64,000 nt of DNA from assembly GCA_019115485.1 (NCBI GenBank), contig DXDM01000022.1, positions 16,182 through 80,181 of the forward strand. Reading direction: 5' to 3'. Origin of the DNA: Candidatus Barnesiella excrementavium. Its GTDB lineage: Bacteria > Bacteroidota > Bacteroidia > Bacteroidales > Barnesiellaceae. A program made the position numbers and the translations under genes. The stretch's first letter is position 1, and each line of letters begins with the position of its first letter. Under the pieces are notes generated by a model. The model was given only the letters and a program-made list of their open reading frames with translations. It did no database searches and was not told the DNA's origin. Positions 45,582-55,559 of the stretch are shown here, piece after piece.

Positions 45582-47762
45582 ATGGCAAAAGAAGTAAATT
45601 TGACTGAGGAACTGAAAAAGAATTTCGGATTCGATACCTTCAAAGGAAATCAGGAAGCGATTATCAAGAATTTACTCGCCGGGAAAGACACCTTTGTATT
45701 GATGCCTACCGGAGGAGGTAAGTCGCTTTGTTATCAACTACCGTCTCTGATTCTTGACGGGACGGCCGTCGTGATTTCTCCCTTGATTGCATTGATGAAG
45801 AATCAGGTCGATGCCATGCGGAATTTCAGTGCCGAAGACGGTGTGGCTCACTTTATAAACTCATCGCTCAACAAGGCTGCCATCGATCAGGTGAAGAGCG
45901 ATATCCTGTCGGGAAAAACCAAATTGCTGTATGTAGCGCCCGAGTCGTTGACCAAGGAAGAGAATATCGACTTCCTGCGTCAGGTAAACATCTCGTTCTA
46001 TGCCGTGGACGAGGCGCACTGTATCTCGGAGTGGGGACACGATTTCCGCCCCGAGTATCGTCGCATACGCCCCATCATCAACGAGATAGGGGTAAGACCG
46101 GTCATCGCCCTCACGGCGACCGCCACCCCCAAGGTGCAGCACGATATCCAGAAAAACCTGGGCATGCTCGACGCCACGGTCTTCAAGTCGTCGTTCAACC
46201 GTCCCAACCTCTACTACGAGGTGCGCCCCAAAACGGCGAATATCGACAAGGACATCATCAAATACATCAAGTCGCAGGAGGGCAAGTCGGGTATCATCTA
46301 TTGCCTCAGCCGCAAGAAGGTGGAAGAGCTGGCCGAACTGTTGCAGGTCAACGGCATACGGGCATTGCCCTACCATGCCGGCATGGACTCGGCCACCCGC
46401 ACACAGAACCAGGACGCATTCCTGCTCGAGAAAATCGATGTCATTGTAGCCACGATAGCCTTTGGCATGGGAATCGACAAACCCGATGTGCGCTACGTCA
46501 TACACTACGACATACCCAAGAGTCTCGAAGGCTATTACCAGGAGACGGGACGTGCCGGACGGGACGGCGGAGAAGGTCAATGTATAACTTTTTATATCAA
46601 TAAAGATTTGCAGAAACTCGAAAAGTTCATGCAAGGGAAACCCATTGCCGAGCAGGAAATCGGGAAGCAGTTGCTGCTCGAGACGGCGGCCTATGCCGAG
46701 TCGTCGCTCTGCCGGCGCAAGATTCTGCTGCACTACTTTGGCGAGGAGTATGAAGAAGATAATTGTGGAAATTGCGATAATTGCCTAAATCCTAAGAAAC
46801 AAGTGGAAGCAAAAGATCAACTTTGTGCGGTTCTTGAAACTATCATTGCACTGAAAGAGAAATTTAAAGCCGAATATGTGATCGATGTCCTGATGGGCAA
46901 GGAGACCAGTCAGGTCCTTTCCTATCAGCACGAAGATCTCGAAGTCTTCGGTAGCGGACAGGGCGAAGACGAGCGCACGTGGAACGCCGTGATTCGCCAG
47001 GCATTGATTGCCGGCTATATCGATAAGGATATTGAAAACTACGGATTGTTGAAGGTGACCAAAGCCGGGCACGCATTCCTGAAAAATCCGGTATCGTTCA
47101 AGATTGTGAAGGACGTAGATTTTGAGGAGATGGAAGAAGAGGTGCCCATGAAGGGTGGAGCCGCCTGTGCCGTCGACCCCGAACTGTATGCCATACTCAA
47201 AGACCTCCGCAAGAAGATAGCCAAGCGGCTCGAACTGCCGCCCTACGTCATCTTCCAGGACCCGTCGCTCGAAGCCATGGCCACCACCTATCCCATTACC
47301 CTCGAAGAGTTGCAGAATATCCCGGGAGTGGGAGCCGGCAAAGCCAAACGCTACGGCGAGGAGTTTATCAAGGTCATCAAGGCACATGTCGAGGAGAATG
47401 AAATCGAGCGTCCCGAAGATTTGCGGGTGCGCACGGTAGCCAACAAGTCGAAGTTGAAAGTCTCGATAATCCAGGCCATCGACCGCAAGATAGCCCTTGA
47501 CGAACTGGCCGAATCGAAAGGGCTGGAATTCGGCGAACTGCTCGACGAAATTGAAGCCATCGTCTACTCGGGTACGAAGATAAACATCGACTATTTCCTG
47601 CGCGAGATTATGGACGACGAGCACATCGACGACATCTTCAACTACTTCAAGGAGAGCGAGAGCGACAGCCTCGAAGATGCCATCGAAGAGTTCGGCATGG
47701 AATACAGCGAGGAGGAGATACGGTTGATTCGCATCAAGTTCCTCTCCGAGATGGGCAACTAA
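45582..47762 (+). CDS. recQ: ATP-dependent DNA helicase RecQ
   Basis: A 726-residue 3'-5' helicase for recombination repair. The helicase core has 'MPTGGGKSLCYQLPSL' (Walker A), 'DEAHCISEWGHDFRPEY' (motif II and the RecQ aromatic loop) and 'YYQETGRAGRDG' (motif VI). The zinc site is 'CRRKILLHYFGEEYEEDNCGNCDNC', followed by the RQC winged helix and an HRDC domain (about 540-610, 'LEELQNIPGVGAGKAKRYGEEF'). The last 100 residues form an extra helical domain absent from E. coli RecQ but common in Bacteroidetes. Own promoter and terminator. Confidence 0.97.
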   Translation: MAKEVNLTEELKKNFGFDTFKGNQEAIIKNLLAGKDTFVLMPTGGGKSLCYQLPSLILDGTAVVISPLIALMKNQVDAMRNFSAEDGVAHFINSSLNKAAIDQVKSDILSGKTKLLYVAPESLTKEENIDFLRQVNISFYAVDEAHCISEWGHDFRPEYRRIRPIINEIGVRPVIALTATATPKVQHDIQKNLGMLDATVFKSSFNRPNLYYEVRPKTANIDKDIIKYIKSQEGKSGIIYCLSRKKVEELAELLQVNGIRALPYHAGMDSATRTQNQDAFLLEKIDVIVATIAFGMGIDKPDVRYVIHYDIPKSLEGYYQETGRAGRDGGEGQCITFYINKDLQKLEKFMQGKPIAEQEIGKQLLLETAAYAESSLCRRKILLHYFGEEYEEDNCGNCDNCLNPKKQVEAKDQLCAVLETIIALKEKFKAEYVIDVLMGKETSQVLSYQHEDLEVFGSGQGEDERTWNAVIRQALIAGYIDKDIENYGLLKVTKAGHAFLKNPVSFKIVKDVDFEEMEEEVPMKGGAACAVDPELYAILKDLRKKIAKRLELPPYVIFQDPSLEAMATTYPITLEELQNIPGVGAGKAKRYGEEFIKVIKAHVEENEIERPEDLRVRTVANKSKLKVSIIQAIDRKIALDELAESKGLEFGELLDEIEAIVYSGTKINIDYFLREIMDDEHIDDIFNYFKESESDSLEDAIEEFGMEYSEEEIRLIRIKFLSEMGN

Positions 47763-47786
47763 ATAAGCATACAGATACCCGATAGG

Positions 47787-47824
47787 GTGGGGCTATCCGC
47801 AAGCGGGTGGCCCCACTTTTTTAT
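47787..47824 (+). terminator. Intrinsic terminator of recQ
   Basis: GTGGGGC (47787-47793) pairs with GCCCCAC (47810-47816), and the inner ATCCGC/GCGGGT pairs extend the stem to an AA loop. Followed by TTTTTTATT. Confidence 0.9.
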
Positions 47825-47941
47825 TCTCCGCATACCATGTCGGGTTCCCCCTCGGGGAGGGGCGGGGACCTCTTGGCCGATGCCCGGAATATCCCTCTGA
47901 CGAGAGCGATAAATAATTTAAAAAACTCCGAAACGGAATAG

Positions 47942-49471
<1,530 letters not shown>

Positions 49472-49503
49472 CGGCGGAGAGTAAAGAATAGATTTTTTTG
49501 AGA

Positions 49504-49577
49504 AATGATACACTATTTTATCGGTTGCCATATAATTTTTCGATTGTCGGGACGTTAAAATAGTGTATTATTTTTTT
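49504..49577 (+). terminator. Long-stem terminator of guaB
   Basis: A 17-bp AT-rich stem (49504-49520 with 49556-49572, one G-U) with an unusually large 35-base loop and a T run. It lies 33 bases after the guaB stop and before the chaperone operon. Confidence 0.65.
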
Positions 49578-49631
49578 GATAACTTGGGGCTGTTGTATAT
49601 AGTCTCCATATAAACTAACGCATATAACACA

Positions 49632-51572
49632 ATGAAAAACAAATGGCTTGTAGCGGCTTTACTGGCCGGTAATTCTTGGGCGTGGGTCTTGGCTGCCGAT
49701 GTCGACCCGGTTATTATGAGAGTGAACAACAAGGATATTCACAAATCGGAGTTCGAGTACATCTACAACAAGAACAGCCAGCAGCAAATCGACCAAAAGT
49801 CACTTGACGAATACGTTACGCTATTTAAAAACTATAAACTCAAAGTAGCTGAGGCCGAGGCGTTGGGTATCGATACGACCGAGGCATTTAAAAACGAACT
49901 GGCCGGATACCGCGAGGAGTTGGCCAAGCCTTACTTGATTGACGCATCGGTCGACGACCGGTTGGCTCGCGAGGCTTATGACCGTATGAAAGAAGATGTG
50001 GAGGTAAGTCACATACTCATCGGTCTCCATGCCCGTGCTCCGCAGGAGAGAGCCGCAGCCAAGGCGAAAGCCGACTCCATCTTGAACTGCATCAAGGCGG
50101 GTGAAGATTTTGGCGCACTGGCCGAGAAATATAGCGAAGACGGTTCGCGGCAGAACAAAGGCTATTTGGGATTCATCAGAGGCGGTCGCACGGTCTATCC
50201 GTTTGAAAAAGCCGCATTCGCCCTGCAACCCGGCCAGGTATCCGACGTGGTAGAGTCGCAGTTCGGCTATCACATTATCAAGGTGCACAGCCGTCGTCCC
50301 GACCCGGGAGAGTTCCGTTTTGCCCACATCATGATATTGGTACCCCGCGATGCTTCGGCCGAGGAGAAGGCTCAGAAAGAGGCCGATGCCCGCGCTATTT
50401 ACGAGGAGTTGAAAGCCGGTGCCGATTTTGCTACGCTGGCCAAAGAGCGCTCGGACGACAAAGGGTCGGCCGCACAGGGTGGTGTATTGCCCTGGGTGAG
50501 CTGCGGACAGTTTGTCAAGGAGTTCGAAGATGCCGCATTTGCGCTGAAAAACAAGGGCGACATGACCGAGCCCGTGTTGTCGCCCTATGGCTGGCACATC
50601 ATCAAGTTGCTCGACAAACGCGACATCAAGCCTTTTGAACAGATGCGCTCCGAGATAGTCCGCATGATGGCTCGCGACGAACGTGGCGGAATGGCTCGCG
50701 CTGCGATGGTGACGAAACTGAAAGGCGAATATGGCTTCTCGCTGGACGAGGCCCAACAGGAGAAACTGGTGAAACTGGCTGAGACGATGGGTAAGGTCGA
50801 CTCGGCCTACATCGCAGCCATTCACAACGATCAAAGCACATTGTTCTCGTTCCGGGATCATACCTGTACCGTAGCTGACTTTGCCGCTTTCCTGCCCAAG
50901 GCCCGTACAATATCGGTCAATGTTCCCGACTACGTGACCTCGATGGTAGGTTTTATGGCTGACAAGGAGATATTGGACTATGAAAAGAGCCGTCTGGAAG
51001 AGAAATATCCCGATTTCCGCAACCTGATGAACGAGTACCGCGACGGTATGCTGCTGTTTGAAGTCAGCAACCGCGAGGTGTGGGAAAAGGCTTCGAAAGA
51101 TACAGAAGGCTTGCAGAAGTATTTCAAGAAAAACCGCAAGAAATACAAATGGGACAAGCCCCATTACAAGGGATTCGTACTCCAATGCGACGACGACACG
51201 ACCGCTACGGCCGTCAAGAAACGCATGAAGAAACTCGATGCCGACTCGGTTATCGTGGTACTCACGCGCGAGTTCAACACCGACTCGCTTACCCGGGTGA
51301 AGATTGAGCGCGGCCTCTTTGTCGAGGGCGAGAATCCCTGGGTCGACCAGTTGGTATTCAAGGGAGCCCCCGCCAAGGCCGACGAGAAGTTGCCGGTAGT
51401 TTTCGTATCGGGTAAGTTGTTGAAGAAGTTGCCCGAGTCGTATACCGATGTACGTGGACAGGTGACGGCCGATTATCAGACTTACCTCGAAAAGGTTTGG
51501 GTCGAGAGTCTGAACAAAAAGTACCCGGTAGAAATAAATGAAGATGTTCTAAAAACCGTTAACAAGCAGTAG
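49632..51572 (+). CDS. Periplasmic peptidylprolyl isomerase with two PpiC (parvulin) domains
   Basis: A 646-residue exported protein with a signal peptide ending near 'SWAWVLAADVDP'. Two parvulin domains follow: about 120-222 ('VSHILIGL...GYLGFIRGGRTVYPFEKAAF...SQFGYHIIKV') and about 230-335 ('FAHIMILVP...GGVLPWVSCGQFVKEFEDAAF...PYGWHIIKLL'). A long C-terminal region of 300 residues has no recognisable domain. It should help outer-membrane protein folding in the periplasm like SurA or PpiD. First gene of a six-gene transcript that continues with two more SurA-type genes. Confidence 0.9.
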   Translation: MKNKWLVAALLAGNSWAWVLAADVDPVIMRVNNKDIHKSEFEYIYNKNSQQQIDQKSLDEYVTLFKNYKLKVAEAEALGIDTTEAFKNELAGYREELAKPYLIDASVDDRLAREAYDRMKEDVEVSHILIGLHARAPQERAAAKAKADSILNCIKAGEDFGALAEKYSEDGSRQNKGYLGFIRGGRTVYPFEKAAFALQPGQVSDVVESQFGYHIIKVHSRRPDPGEFRFAHIMILVPRDASAEEKAQKEADARAIYEELKAGADFATLAKERSDDKGSAAQGGVLPWVSCGQFVKEFEDAAFALKNKGDMTEPVLSPYGWHIIKLLDKRDIKPFEQMRSEIVRMMARDERGGMARAAMVTKLKGEYGFSLDEAQQEKLVKLAETMGKVDSAYIAAIHNDQSTLFSFRDHTCTVADFAAFLPKARTISVNVPDYVTSMVGFMADKEILDYEKSRLEEKYPDFRNLMNEYRDGMLLFEVSNREVWEKASKDTEGLQKYFKKNRKKYKWDKPHYKGFVLQCDDDTTATAVKKRMKKLDADSVIVVLTREFNTDSLTRVKIERGLFVEGENPWVDQLVFKGAPAKADEKLPVVFVSGKLLKKLPESYTDVRGQVTADYQTYLEKVWVESLNKKYPVEINEDVLKTVNKQ

Positions 51573-51625
51573 TAACTGGTTATTTAGTCGTATTTTAGCG
51601 GATATTTAACGCGATACAGATAAGA

Positions 51626-52516
51626 ATGTACACAAGACCGGTAATCGTATGGATTGTCCTGTTTTCGGCATGCCTTTTCACGGCGTGCCGAAATGGGTTA
51701 CAGGGAGTTGGAGATGCATTGGTACAGGTGGACGACGAGGTGCTGTCGCGCCAGGAGTTGCTCGATGCCATGCCCGAGGGGCTTTCTCCGGCCGACAGTG
51801 CCGATTTTGCCGACAAGTACATACGCAGTTGGATTGACGACGCTCTGCTGTACCGGGTGGCTCAGAAAAACATACCCGACATGGAGCGCATCGATGCACT
51901 GGTCGAGAAATACAAGCGCGACCTGATTATATTCGAGTACCGCAAACGGTTGCTTAGCGAGCGGGTCGACAAGGAGTTCGATGAGCAGGAGCTGGCCGAT
52001 TATTACGAAAAAAATTCCGACAAGTTCCGGTTACGCGAAGCCATTCTCAAAGGACTTTATCTGAAAGTGCCCGAGACGGCTCCCAACATCGGACAGTTGA
52101 AGAAGTGGTACTGCTCGAATAAACCCGACGGGGTGGAGAAAATCGAGAAATACGCCTTGAAAAATGTTGTTATCTACGACTATTTCTACGACCGTTGGAT
52201 ACCGTTTGAAGAGGTCGTGAGCAACATTCCCTACGAGTTTGGAGAGCCCGAAGTCTTTTTGAAGACTCACCCCAAACTCGAATTCAACAAGAACGGCTAC
52301 TGGTATTTGTTGAACATTACCGAATATCGCGTGGCTGGCGAGGTGATGCCCTATGATTTTGCCAAACCTCAGATACAGGAGATTCTTGCCAACAGCAGCC
52401 GACTCGCCTTCAACCGCGAACTGGAAGAGAACCTCTATAACGATGCCGAGAAATCGGGCGAGATAAAGTGGCTTGACAAGCGGGCTGAGCCTGAAAATGA
52501 AGATAGTATAAAATAA
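51626..52516 (+). CDS. SurA-like lipoprotein without a parvulin domain
   Basis: A 296-residue probable lipoprotein (signal with 'LFSACLFTAC', Cys at 16 or 21). The N-terminal half resembles the SurA chaperone domain ('DDEVLSRQELLDAMP', helical region about 50-130, 'FDEQELADYYEKNSDKFRLREAILKGLYLKVP'). The conserved parvulin motifs (GGxLG, FGYHII) are absent, so it is probably a chaperone or a scaffold and not an isomerase. It lies between two true PPIases, 53 bases after the first and 12 before the second. Confidence 0.78.
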   Translation: MYTRPVIVWIVLFSACLFTACRNGLQGVGDALVQVDDEVLSRQELLDAMPEGLSPADSADFADKYIRSWIDDALLYRVAQKNIPDMERIDALVEKYKRDLIIFEYRKRLLSERVDKEFDEQELADYYEKNSDKFRLREAILKGLYLKVPETAPNIGQLKKWYCSNKPDGVEKIEKYALKNVVIYDYFYDRWIPFEEVVSNIPYEFGEPEVFLKTHPKLEFNKNGYWYLLNITEYRVAGEVMPYDFAKPQIQEILANSSRLAFNRELEENLYNDAEKSGEIKWLDKRAEPENEDSIK

Positions 52517-52528
52517 TATTTTTGAAGT

Positions 52529-53896
52529 ATGCGTAAACTTACTGATTGGCTTTTGGTTTTTTTTGTGGCAGCAGCCGTGGCTCTGCCGGTTTTTGCCGAT
52601 AGTGACGACAATGTCATCGACGAGGTCGTGTGGATAGTGGGCGATGAAGCTATCTACAAGTCGGAGGTCGAGGAGCAGTACCGCCAGATGCAATATGACG
52701 GACAGCGTATCGATGGCGACCCCTATTGTGTGATTCCCGAGCAGCTGGCCGTACAGAAACTGTTTCTGCACCAGGCCAAACTCGATACGATTACGGTGCC
52801 CGATGCCACTGTCTTCCAGCAGGTGGAGGCCCGTATCAACTACCTCATTGCCAATATCGGCTCGAAAGAGAAACTGGAAGAGTATTTCAAAAAGCCGGTT
52901 ACCGAGATTCGGGAGGAGTTGGCCAGTCTAATTCGCGACCAGGGAACCGTACAGGAGGTACAACGCACGCTGGTAAAAGACATAAAAATCACTCCCGCCG
53001 AGGTGCGTAAATATTACAACCAGTTGTCGGTCGACAGTATTCCCTACATACCCATGCAGGTCGAGGTTCAGATAATTACCCTCAACCCCAAGGTGCCGCA
53101 ACAGGAGATTGACAACGTGAAGGCCCGGTTGCGCGATTTCAGCGAGCAGGTCAACAAGGGTGAGCGCGATTTTTCGACGCTGGCCGTACTCTACTCCGAA
53201 GACCGTACCTCGGCCATGATGGGTGGAGAGCTGGGCTTCGTGAGCAAGAGCAACCTGGTTCCCGAGTTTGCCAATGTCGCATTCAATCTGAACGACCCCA
53301 AGAAGGTGTCGAAGATTGTCGAGACCGAGTATGGATACCATATCATACAGCTTATCGAGAAGCGAGGCGACCGCATCAACGTGCGTCACATTCTGCTGCG
53401 GCCTCACGTCTCCGAGAAGGATATATCCGATGCGCTGGTGCGCCTTGACTCTCTGCGGACCGACTTGGAAGAGAATAAATTTACCTTTGACGAAGTGACC
53501 CAATACGTGTCGCAAGACAAGGATACCCGCAATAACAAGGGGTTGATGGTGAACCCGCAGACGGGTAACCCCAAGTTTGAGATGGGGCAGCTCCCTCAGG
53601 ACGTGGCCAAAGTGGTGGCCGACATGCAGGTGGGCGAAATTTCGAAACCCTTTGTGATGACCGACGAGCGTAAGAACAAGGAGGTGGTGGCTATTGTAAA
53701 GTTGAAGAGCCGTACCGAAGGGCACAAGGCCAATATGTCGGACGATTACCAGACCCTCAAAGCCATCGTGGAGGATAAGAAGCGAGCCGAGATACTGGAC
53801 GAGTGGCTGGCCAAGAAGCAGAACGAAACCTATATCCGCATCAAGGAGGGGTGGCGAAACTGTGAGTTCAAGTACGACGGTTGGATTAAGCAATAA
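52529..53896 (+). CDS. surA: Periplasmic chaperone/peptidylprolyl isomerase SurA
   Basis: A 455-residue exported protein with signal 'MRKLTDWLLVFFVAAAVALPVFA'. The SurA N-terminal chaperone domain (about 27-170) starts 'NVIDEVVWIVGDEAIYKSEVEEQY'. Parvulin domain 1 (about 172-275) has 'MMGGELGFVSKSNLVPEFANVAF...TEYGYHIIQL', and parvulin domain 2 (about 285-390) is more divergent. SurA escorts outer-membrane beta-barrel proteins to the Bam complex. It lies directly upstream of the OstA-like gene, 9 bases away. Confidence 0.9.
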   Translation: MRKLTDWLLVFFVAAAVALPVFADSDDNVIDEVVWIVGDEAIYKSEVEEQYRQMQYDGQRIDGDPYCVIPEQLAVQKLFLHQAKLDTITVPDATVFQQVEARINYLIANIGSKEKLEEYFKKPVTEIREELASLIRDQGTVQEVQRTLVKDIKITPAEVRKYYNQLSVDSIPYIPMQVEVQIITLNPKVPQQEIDNVKARLRDFSEQVNKGERDFSTLAVLYSEDRTSAMMGGELGFVSKSNLVPEFANVAFNLNDPKKVSKIVETEYGYHIIQLIEKRGDRINVRHILLRPHVSEKDISDALVRLDSLRTDLEENKFTFDEVTQYVSQDKDTRNNKGLMVNPQTGNPKFEMGQLPQDVAKVVADMQVGEISKPFVMTDERKNKEVVAIVKLKSRTEGHKANMSDDYQTLKAIVEDKKRAEILDEWLAKKQNETYIRIKEGWRNCEFKYDGWIKQ

Positions 53897-53905
53897 GAGA
53901 GGCCT

Positions 53906-55537
53906 ATGAGGCATCGTAGAGATATAAAAAACAGCAATAAAGGTAAGAGGCATGGAACACTCGCCGGTGTTCTGTGCCTGCTTGCTGTTGGTATGTGGGC
54001 GGCAACGGTTACCCCTCAAAAGGATTTGCCCAGGCGTGACGACCCCAACAAGGTCTACCTGCTGAACAGCGACGAGCTAACCTTCGACAAGGAGCAAAGT
54101 GCCGACTATCGGGTGTTGCGGGGAAATGTGGTGTTCCGCAAGGACAGCATGTACATGTATTGCGACAGCGCCTATTTTTATGAAAAGGACAATTCGCTCG
54201 ACGCCTTCGGCAACGTGCACATGGAGCAGGGCGATACCCTCTTTATCTATGGCGATGTGCTCTACTACAACGGCAACGAGCAGATAGCCCGGTTGCGCGA
54301 GAACGTGCGCATGGAGAACCGCGACGTCACCCTCTTTACCGACAGTCTCAACTACGAGATGATTCCCAACATCGGCTACTATTTCGACGGCGGCAAACTC
54401 ATCGACTCGCAAAACGAGCTCTCGTCGGTCTACGGGCAATACTCGCCCGACACGAAACAGGCCCTGTTCAATTTCGACGTGCAGCTGGTCAATGAGAAAT
54501 ATACCCTCTACTCCGACACGCTCGAATACAATACCCAGACCAAGATTGCCGATATCGTGGGCCCCTCGACTATCGTGTCGGACAGCAACGTCATCTACTC
54601 CACGGCCGGCTGGTACAATACCCAGACCGACAAGTCGATGCTTTTGAAGCGTTCGTTGGTCACCTCGAAGGGGCAGAGCCTCACGGGCGACACGATATAC
54701 TACGACCGGGCCTCGGGTTTCGGCGAGGTGTTTGGCAACATGGTGCTCAACGACTCGGTGCGTTCCATCATCATGGAAGGGCAGTATGGCTTTTACAACG
54801 AGCGCACGGAATACTCGTTTGCTACCGATTCGGCCCGTCTGCTCGAATTTTCACGAGGCGATACCCTCTATCTGCACGCCGATACGTTGAAGTCGCATTT
54901 GATTCTGCCCGATTCTACCCGGCTGCTGCAAGCCTACCACGGTGTGCGCTTTTTCCGGGTCGATGCCCAGGGCGTGTGCGATTCGATGGAGTTTACCTCA
55001 GCCGATTCGCTGCTCCACATGTACAAGCTCCCCATCATCTGGAATGAGAACTACCAGATAACCGGCGACACGATACGCATACACATGAACGACAGTTCGG
55101 TCGACTGGGCTTATATTCCGGCGGCCGCTTTTGCCACCCAGCACAAGGATTCGGTATTCTTCGACCAGGTATCGGGGAAGACGTTGAAGGCGTGGTTCGA
55201 CCAGGGACAGTTGCGCCAGGTCGATGTGAGCGGCAATGCCCAAACCATATTCTATCCGCAGGAGCGTGACTCCACGCTCACCGGGCTCAACAAGGCCGAG
55301 AGCGGATTCCTTACCATGTACCTGAAAGACCAGAAGATGGAGAAGATTATCATCTGGCCTCAGCCGCAGGGCAGCCTCACCCCCATGGAGCAGGTGAAGC
55401 CCGACCAGCTCTATCTGCCGGCCTACAAATGGTACAGCGAGTTGAGGCCGACCAGCCCCGACGACATCTTCCGCAAGCCCGAGGTGAAGGTCGAGGTGGT
55501 CGAGGAGGATAAGAAGAAACATCGGTTCGGCCGGTAG
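53906..55537 (+). CDS. OstA-like protein (LptA/LptD N-terminal fold)
   Basis: A 543-residue exported protein with a basic, weakly hydrophobic signal-anchor (about 17-35, 'TLAGVLCLLAVGMWAATV'). Repeated OstA beta-jelly-roll strands follow ('LLNSDELTFDKEQSADYRVLRGNVVFRKDSMYMYCDSAYF', 'DTLFIYGDVLYYNGNEQIARLRENVRM', 'YTLYSDTLEYNTQT'), as in the LptA/LptC/LptD bridge for lipopolysaccharide. It is larger than LptA and lacks the LptD barrel. A role in LPS transport across the periplasm is inferred from the fold and from its place behind surA. mutL begins 22 bases later. Confidence 0.85.
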   Translation: MRHRRDIKNSNKGKRHGTLAGVLCLLAVGMWAATVTPQKDLPRRDDPNKVYLLNSDELTFDKEQSADYRVLRGNVVFRKDSMYMYCDSAYFYEKDNSLDAFGNVHMEQGDTLFIYGDVLYYNGNEQIARLRENVRMENRDVTLFTDSLNYEMIPNIGYYFDGGKLIDSQNELSSVYGQYSPDTKQALFNFDVQLVNEKYTLYSDTLEYNTQTKIADIVGPSTIVSDSNVIYSTAGWYNTQTDKSMLLKRSLVTSKGQSLTGDTIYYDRASGFGEVFGNMVLNDSVRSIIMEGQYGFYNERTEYSFATDSARLLEFSRGDTLYLHADTLKSHLILPDSTRLLQAYHGVRFFRVDAQGVCDSMEFTSADSLLHMYKLPIIWNENYQITGDTIRIHMNDSSVDWAYIPAAAFATQHKDSVFFDQVSGKTLKAWFDQGQLRQVDVSGNAQTIFYPQERDSTLTGLNKAESGFLTMYLKDQKMEKIIIWPQPQGSLTPMEQVKPDQLYLPAYKWYSELRPTSPDDIFRKPEVKVEVVEEDKKKHRFGR

Positions 55538-55559
55538 TAAAAGAGAAAGAGGAGGTATT

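Noticed and set aside
49556..49600. Promoter for the PPIase operon in the T-rich stretch after guaB
   Set aside because: No TAnnTTTG match with acceptable spacing; the stretch is better explained as the guaB terminator.
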